A stretch of DNA of 9,726 nt, from positions 1-9,726 of the forward strand of contig DIWG01000043.1 of assembly GCA_002423465.1 (NCBI GenBank). Direction: 5' to 3'. This DNA comes from Syntrophaceae bacterium UBA6112. Lineage in GTDB: Bacteria > Desulfobacterota > Syntrophia > Syntrophales > UBA5619. How positions within the stretch are numbered: the first letter of the stretch is position 1; each line of letters opens with the position of its first letter. Below are positions 5,503 through 9,726 of the stretch, piece after piece. Position numbers and translations under genes: made by a program. Under the pieces are notes generated by a model. It did not search any database. It saw nothing but the letters and a program-made list of their open reading frames with translations, and was not told the origin of the DNA.

Positions 5503-6479
5503 TGAATACGGCAATGATGAAAAATCCTAAGAGCATCGTGGAGAACTTCGATCTGTATGCCCCGAAGCTGGTCAGCAAGGAGGAGTTCTTCGTTGGTGGA
5601 CACCGCGCCTGTCAGGGATGCGGCGAGTCGCTGGCGATTCGTTTAATGTGCAAGGCGCTGGGCAAAGACACGGTCATCACCAACGCGACCGGATGCATGG
5701 AGGTTATCTCCAGTCTCTACCCCACGACGGCCTGGAACCTTCCCTGGATCCACGTCGCATTTCCGAACGCCGCGGCTGTGGGATCCGGTGTTGAGGCGGG
5801 GCTGACGGCACTGCGGCGCAAAGGCAAGATCGCCGACCGGCGCATCAAGTCCGTCGCCATCGGCGGCGACGGCGGAACGATGGACATCGGTTTCCAGGCC
5901 CTTTCCGGCGCGATGGAGCGCGGCCACGACATGCTCTACGTCTGCTTCGACAACGAGGCTTACATGAATACGGGCATCCAGCGTTCCAGCGGCACCCCGT
6001 TCTTGGCTTCGACGACGACGGCCCCTGCCGGCAAGAAAATCCCGGGCAACCAGGTCTGGAAGAAGAACCTTGCCGAGATCATGGTCTCCCACAACCTTCC
6101 CTACGTGGCGACGGCGACCCCGAGCTACCCGATCGATTTCATGAACAAGGTGAAAAAGGCGCGGCGGGTGAAGGGTCCCTCCTATATTCACTGCTTCGTG
6201 ACCTGCCCGACCGGCTGGCGTTCTACTTCGGAAACCTGCATTAAGCTGGGCCGCCTCGCCCTCGAAACGGGGATTTTCCCCATCTACGAGGTGGAAAACG
6301 GCGTTTACAAGCTCACGGTTGAGATCCCGGAGAAACGCCGACCCGTCGAGGATTACCTGAAACTGCAGGGCCGTTTCCGTCATCTCACGCCGGATCAGAT
6401 CAAGGTTATTCAGGCCAGGGTGGATCTCGAATTTAAGAAGCTGATGAATAAGGTTGAGCATTCGGTATCGTGGGTATAA
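5502..6479 (+). CDS. porB: Pyruvate (2-oxoacid):ferredoxin oxidoreductase, beta subunit
   Basis: Beta subunit that binds the diphosphate end of TPP and a proximal [4Fe-4S] cluster. Cluster ligands are probably C37 and C40 (ACQGCGE), C65 (NATGC) and C235 (TCPTGW), matching the family spacing. The Mg/TPP motif runs from GGDGGTMDIG (121-130) to DNEAYMNTG (150-158). At 325 residues it has the length of PorB or VorB, longer than most 2-oxoglutarate (KorB) beta subunits, which supports pyruvate. It starts on the last base of the porA stop codon. A 52-base gap separates it from the NuoE-like gene, the widest in the run apart from the leader, with no clear terminator or promoter, so co-transcription is likely. 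Confidence 0.95.
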   Translation: MNTAMMKNPKSIVENFDLYAPKLVSKEEFFVGGHRACQGCGESLAIRLMCKALGKDTVITNATGCMEVISSLYPTTAWNLPWIHVAFPNAAAVGSGVEAGLTALRRKGKIADRRIKSVAIGGDGGTMDIGFQALSGAMERGHDMLYVCFDNEAYMNTGIQRSSGTPFLASTTTAPAGKKIPGNQVWKKNLAEIMVSHNLPYVATATPSYPIDFMNKVKKARRVKGPSYIHCFVTCPTGWRSTSETCIKLGRLALETGIFPIYEVENGVYKLTVEIPEKRRPVEDYLKLQGRFRHLTPDQIKVIQARVDLEFKKLMNKVEHSVSWV

Positions 6480-6517
6480 CTCAAAGATACGACAGTGTGC
6501 TAACAGACCATAAGGAT

Positions 6518-6525
6518 AGGGTGAT
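6518..6525 (+). promoter_or_regulatory. Ribosome binding site deciding the ATG start at 6532
   Basis: AGGGTGAT resembles the AGGAGGTGAT Shine-Dalgarno and lies six bases before the ATG at 6532. An in-frame TTG at 6526 would add two residues and would have to use AAGGA at 6512-6516. ATG is preferred because both codon and spacing are better. Confidence 0.6.
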
Positions 6526-6531
6526 TTGAGC

Positions 6532-7002
6532 ATGAAAAGAGACAAGACCGTGGAGAAAAAAGTCAAAGAGATCGTCAAAAAGTACGGGGCGGAGAAAAGC
6601 TCTTTGATAGCCATTCTTCAGGATATTCAGGAGGCGTTTAACTACCTCCCCAAGGATGCCCTGATCGTTCTGAACGAGGCGTTGGATGTTCCGCTTTCCC
6701 GGATTTATGAGGTGGCAACGTTTTACAACGCCTTCAGCCTGACCCCTCGCGGGAAATACCTCATCGAAGTTTGCGCCGGAACGGCCTGTCATGTGACCGG
6801 AGCAATCACCCTGATGGATCGGCTCGAACGCGAACTCGAGGTGAAATGCGGGGAGACGACCAAGGATGCTGTATTTACCCTTGAGCAAGTCAGGTGCCTG
6901 GGCTGCTGCAGCCTGGCGCCCGTCATTCGAATCGGCGGAAATATCCATGCGTACCTGACCCAGGACGAGATTCCCAAGATTTTGAGAAACTACAGACAAT
7001 AG
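6532..7002 (+). CDS. nuoE: NuoE/HydC-like [2Fe-2S] thioredoxin-fold subunit
   Basis: Small subunit of NADH-oxidising modules (NuoE of complex I, HydC of HydABC hydrogenases, HndA). It carries one [2Fe-2S] cluster near the FMN of the NuoF-like partner. The 156-residue protein has the N-terminal helical region typical of the family (about 1-65, including ATFYNAFSL 62-70) and a thioredoxin-like domain with ligands C81 and C86 (CAGTAC) plus C122 and C126 (CLGCC), the usual C-x4-C and C-x3-C pairs. An extra cysteine, C125, lies inside the second pair. The next gene starts ten bases later. Because a NuoF-like partner with HydB-type extensions follows and no complex I genes are near, a soluble Hyd- or Hnd-like role is more likely than complex I; the symbol names the family only. 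Confidence 0.9.
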   Translation: MKRDKTVEKKVKEIVKKYGAEKSSLIAILQDIQEAFNYLPKDALIVLNEALDVPLSRIYEVATFYNAFSLTPRGKYLIEVCAGTACHVTGAITLMDRLERELEVKCGETTKDAVFTLEQVRCLGCCSLAPVIRIGGNIHAYLTQDEIPKILRNYRQ

Positions 7003-7012
7003 GGGTGGAAAA

Positions 7013-8926
7013 GTGAGCAAAATCAATACACTTGATGATTTGAACCAAGCAGGGAAACGAGGGCTCGCGGCGCTTATCCCCTCCCGGATAAAGATCATGG
7101 TCGGGATGGCGACCAGCGGCATCGCCTCGGGGGCCCAGGAGGTATACAGCGCCCTCGATGAGGAGATTAAGAAGCGGAAGCTTGATATCATCCTGAGCCG
7201 GACGGGCAGTATGGGAATGGACTGCATGGAACCCTTGGTGGATGTGCTGGAGCCCGGAAAGCCGAGACTGGCCTACAGCAAGATGACCGTGAAGAAGGTG
7301 CCGGTTCTCCTGGATCAGATCGTCAACGGGACGATCGGCGCGATCAAACCCTTCTACCGGATGGACGAGGAGGAGTTCATCGTCTTGGGCAAGGCGAAAC
7401 GCTACTTCGACGGCCCCCTGCCCGTGTATCTCGGCAACGTCCCCACGATCAAGGAGATCCCGTTTTACACCAAGCAGGTCAAGATCGCGACCCGCAACTG
7501 CGGCCTGATCGATCCGGAAAGCATCGACGAATACATCGCCAAGGGCGGCTATTTCAGCCTCTTCAAGGCCCTCACCGGGATGAAGCCGGAGACAATCGTC
7601 GAGGACGTGATCGCCTCGGGGTTGCGCGGGCGCGGCGGCGGCGGTTTCCGCACGGGAATCAAGTGGAAGTCCTGCCGTGAGGCCGAGGGGAAGATCAAGT
7701 ATGTCATCTGCAACGGCGACGAGGGAGACCCCGGCGCCTACATGGACCGGAGCGTCATGGAGGGCGATCCCCACAGCGTGATCGAGGGGATGATCATCGG
7801 CGCCTTTGCCATCGGCGCCCACGAAGGCTATATCTACGTCCGGAACGAATACCCCCTGGCCGTGCAGAACCTGGGCACGGCAATTGCCAATGCCCGCGCA
7901 TGCGGCCTCTTGGGGGGAAATATACTCGGTTCCGGGTTCGATTTCGATATCCGGATCAGCAAGGGCGCCGGGGCGTTTGTCTGCGGCGAATCGACGGCGC
8001 TGATGGCCTCCCTCGAGGGAACTGCCGGCGAACCGCGGGCAAAGTACATCCACACCGTCGAGCATGGCCTCTGGAACCGCCCATCCAATCTCAACAACGT
8101 CGAAACATGGGCAAACGTTCCCGCGATTCTCGCACGGGGAAGCCAGTGGTTTGCCGGGATCGGAGCAAAGACCAGCACCGGCACGAAGGTGTTCTCGGTC
8201 GTCGGGAAGATCAACAACATCGGCCTCGTCGAGGTGCCGATGGGTACGCCGCTCCGGGACATCGTCTATGAAATCGGCGGCGGGATCCCCGGCGGGAAAA
8301 AATTCAAGGCCGTCCAGACGGGCGGGCCCTCCGGCGGCTGCATTCCCGAGAAGCTGATCGACCTTCCCGTCGATTTCGACGAGCTGTGGAAGTCCGGCTC
8401 GATGATGGGCTCCGGCGGCATGATCATCATGGACGAGAAGACCTGCATGGTCGACATCGCCCGCTACTTCATCGAATTCCTCGAATCGGAGTCCTGCGGA
8501 AAGTGCGTTCCCTGCCGCGAGGGCGTCCGGAGGATGAGGGATATTCTGGAGGATATCTGCGGCGGCAAGGGGCAGGAAGGGGATGTGGAACTCCTGGAGC
8601 AGATGTCCAAGGCAATCATCGATGGATCGCTCTGCGCCTTGGGCGGCAGCGCCCCGAACCCGGTATTGAGCACTATCCGGTATTTCCGGGAGGAGTACGA
8701 GGCGCACATCCGCGACAGGCGCTGCCCGGCGGCGGTTTGCAAGGCGCTCATCGAGTACAGCATCGATCCGGAAAAATGTACCGGATGCGGCGTCTGCCTG
8801 AAGAAGTGCCCGACGAAGTGCATCACAGGCGAGAAGAAGAAACCCCACACGATCGACAAGACAAAGTGCATCAAATGCGGGGCTTGTTACGAAAGCTGCA
8901 AATTTGACGCAATAACCGTAAAATAA
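7013..8926 (+). CDS. nuoF: NuoF/HydB-like NADH-binding FMN subunit with C-terminal 2x[4Fe-4S] domain
   Basis: Flavoprotein that exchanges electrons between NAD(H) and iron-sulfur clusters. The 637 residues show: an N-terminal thioredoxin-like ferredoxin domain (about 25-115); the FMN/NADH core with GLRGRGGGGFRTG (203-215), CNGDEGDPGAYMDR (233-246) and GAGAFVCGESTAL (318-330); the N3-type [4Fe-4S] site C495, C498, C501 and C541; and a C-terminal bacterial ferredoxin with C589, C592, C595, C599 and C619, C622, C625, C629. The last domain is absent from complex I NuoF and typical of HydB of electron-bifurcating hydrogenases. The N-terminal domain has lost its [2Fe-2S] ligands: GMATSGIASGA (31-41) and TGSMGMDC (64-71) have serine or aspartate where cysteines are usual. 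GTG start with GGGGTGG (7002-7008) upstream; the next gene follows after 12 bases. Confidence 0.93.
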   Translation: MSKINTLDDLNQAGKRGLAALIPSRIKIMVGMATSGIASGAQEVYSALDEEIKKRKLDIILSRTGSMGMDCMEPLVDVLEPGKPRLAYSKMTVKKVPVLLDQIVNGTIGAIKPFYRMDEEEFIVLGKAKRYFDGPLPVYLGNVPTIKEIPFYTKQVKIATRNCGLIDPESIDEYIAKGGYFSLFKALTGMKPETIVEDVIASGLRGRGGGGFRTGIKWKSCREAEGKIKYVICNGDEGDPGAYMDRSVMEGDPHSVIEGMIIGAFAIGAHEGYIYVRNEYPLAVQNLGTAIANARACGLLGGNILGSGFDFDIRISKGAGAFVCGESTALMASLEGTAGEPRAKYIHTVEHGLWNRPSNLNNVETWANVPAILARGSQWFAGIGAKTSTGTKVFSVVGKINNIGLVEVPMGTPLRDIVYEIGGGIPGGKKFKAVQTGGPSGGCIPEKLIDLPVDFDELWKSGSMMGSGGMIIMDEKTCMVDIARYFIEFLESESCGKCVPCREGVRRMRDILEDICGGKGQEGDVELLEQMSKAIIDGSLCALGGSAPNPVLSTIRYFREEYEAHIRDRRCPAAVCKALIEYSIDPEKCTGCGVCLKKCPTKCITGEKKKPHTIDKTKCIKCGACYESCKFDAITVK

Positions 8927-8938
8927 AGGTAAGGAAAA

Positions 8939-9658
8939 ATGGCGAAATTTATTATTGACGGTAAAAATGTTGAGGCCGAAAAAGGGGCGACGCTTCTGGA
9001 TGTGGCCCGGGAAAACGGCATCGCAATTCCAACCCTCTGCACGCACGACGAGGTTGGCTCCGCCGGGGCCTGCCGGCTATGCGTCGTCGAGGTGAAGCGC
9101 GGAAGCCGCTCGAAGATCGTAACCTCTTGCCTTTATCCGGTGGAGGACGGAATCGTCGTCGACACCCAGAGCGAGAAGGTCATGGCGGTCCGCCGCTTGG
9201 TACTCCAGCTCCTTCTGGCCCGCTGCCCCGAGTCGGACGTAATCCGGAATCTGGCCGAGGAGATGGGAGTGGAACCGGAACCCCGGTTCACCGCGGATCG
9301 GGACAAGGGAAAGTGCATCCTTTGCCGCCTCTGCGTCCGGACCTGCGAGCACGTGGTGGGGGTCTCCGCGATCGGATTCTCGCTCCGCGGAGCCGACAAG
9401 ACCGTGGGCACACCATTCCATGAGGACTCGAAGGTCTGCATCGGTTGCGGCGCATGCGCCTACGTCTGCCCCACCGGTCACATCGAGATGGAAACGACCG
9501 AGAGCGGCGACACCCGGAAGATCTGGGGCCGGACATTCAAGATGCAGACCTGCAAGGTCTGCGGCCGCTATTTTGCGCCTGAGGATCAACTGGTTTACAT
9601 CAGCAACAAAACCGGCGTCCCGGCAGATAACCTGGCAGTATGCATCAGTTGCCGCTGA
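8939..9658 (+). CDS. HoxU/NuoG-N-terminal-like iron-sulfur protein without catalytic domain
   Basis: Electron-transfer protein resembling the N-terminal part of NuoG and HydA, or the stand-alone HoxU. The 239-residue product has a plant-type [2Fe-2S] domain with ligands C34, C45, C48 and C64, then two [4Fe-4S] motifs: C126, C129, C132, C136 and C167, C170, C173, C177. The His-Cys [4Fe-4S] site usually lying between them (H-x3-C-x2-C-x5-C) is missing; the region reads LLLARCPESDVIRNLAEEMG (91-110) with a single cysteine. The tail carries C205-x2-C208 and C235-x2-C238, a pattern like a zinc ribbon or rubredoxin knuckle. No H-cluster or molybdopterin domain follows. The ATG has AAGGT and AAGGA upstream. 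It probably passes electrons between PorD or ferredoxin and the NuoF-like subunit (inference). Confidence 0.85.
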   Translation: MAKFIIDGKNVEAEKGATLLDVARENGIAIPTLCTHDEVGSAGACRLCVVEVKRGSRSKIVTSCLYPVEDGIVVDTQSEKVMAVRRLVLQLLLARCPESDVIRNLAEEMGVEPEPRFTADRDKGKCILCRLCVRTCEHVVGVSAIGFSLRGADKTVGTPFHEDSKVCIGCGACAYVCPTGHIEMETTESGDTRKIWGRTFKMQTCKVCGRYFAPEDQLVYISNKTGVPADNLAVCISCR

Positions 9659-9669
9659 CGTAAAACATG

Positions 9670-9726
9670 GGGGTCGGGTCTTGCAATTTAGCGCTTTGTT
9701 TAAGCGCTAAATTGCAAGACCCGACC
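9670..9726. repeat. Palindromic repeat (REP-like hairpin), copy 2, cut by window end
   Basis: The arms 9672-9696 and 9702-9726 are exact reverse complements over 25 bases around a TGTTT loop (9697-9701). The left arm continues outward as GG (9670-9671), so the right arm probably extends past the window. Aligned with copy 1 at 2032, the 28-base left arms agree at 23 positions. The five differences (9676, 9683, 9684, 9687, 9694) each have the complementary change in the right arm. It begins 11 bases after the stop of the HoxU-like gene, where it may also act as an mRNA 3'-end stabiliser; no T tract is visible to the window end. Confidence 0.88.

Noticed and set aside
6480..6530. CTCAAA (6480-6485) and TTTGAG (6525-6530) frame the porB-nuoE gap as an inverted repeat.
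   Set aside because: Only six base pairs with a 39-base loop; expected by chance, and no promoter or terminator features accompany it.
5643..6614. 323-codon open frame on the - strand opposite porB.
   Set aside because: Antisense shadow of porB; no ribosome binding site or recognisable domain, and porB is intact.
6923..9046. 707-codon open frame on the - strand opposite the NuoF-like gene.
   Set aside because: The translation shows no recognisable family, is rich in Asp/His/Ala as expected from antisense of GC-rich codons, and the + strand frame has complete cofactor motifs.
1..9726. CRISPR array, insertion sequence, tRNA or rRNA gene, or phage attachment site.
   Set aside because: No regularly spaced direct repeats, no transposase or integrase coding sequence and no RNA gene structure could be found by reading.

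Overview
The window reads as an anaerobic, fairly GC-rich bacterium, probably a Desulfobacterota (delta-proteobacterial) or similar fermenting or syntrophic lineage. This is an inference from gene content: a four-subunit pyruvate:ferredoxin oxidoreductase joined to HydB/HydC-type NADH-linked iron-sulfur subunits, behind a dnaX-ybaB-recR block, with a sigma-54-like promoter. No rRNA or other taxonomic marker is present. All nine recognised genes lie on the + strand.

Layout. (1) 13-3033 is the classic dnaX - ybaB/ebfC - recR recombination and replication cluster. dnaX has a long low-complexity tau linker. A perfect 28-bp-arm hairpin sits in the dnaX-ybaB gap, directly before the ybaB ribosome binding site. 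(2) 3034-3460 is a 427-base non-coding stretch whose second half is much more AT-rich than its surroundings. It holds a possible recR terminator, a very good -24/-12 (sigma-54) match, a terminator-like hairpin, and a -35/-10 pair whose -35 lies in an inverted repeat. (3) 3461-6479 is porG-porD-porA-porB. (4) 6532-9658 holds three tightly spaced redox genes: a NuoE/HydC-like protein, a NuoF/HydB-like protein with a C-terminal 2x[4Fe-4S] domain, and a short HoxU/NuoG-N-terminal-like protein. (5) 9670-9726 is a second copy of the palindromic repeat, cut by the window end.

How the genes work together (inference). PorGDAB would oxidise pyruvate (or a related 2-oxoacid) to acetyl-CoA and CO2. The three downstream proteins look like the NADH-side module of a HydABC or Hox enzyme, but no hydrogenase or formate dehydrogenase catalytic subunit is present in the window. 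The simplest reading is one operon coupling 2-oxoacid oxidation to NAD+ reduction, directly or through ferredoxin. Two of the three redox subunits have lost iron-sulfur cluster ligands usual for their families: the HydB N-terminal [2Fe-2S] site and the HoxU His-Cys [4Fe-4S] site. This suggests a streamlined electron path rather than a standard bifurcating hydrogenase module.

The two palindromes are clearly one family: 23 of 28 arm positions are identical, and each of the five differences is mirrored in the opposite arm so pairing is kept. They look like REP/RAYT-type mobile palindromes, though no transposase is visible here.
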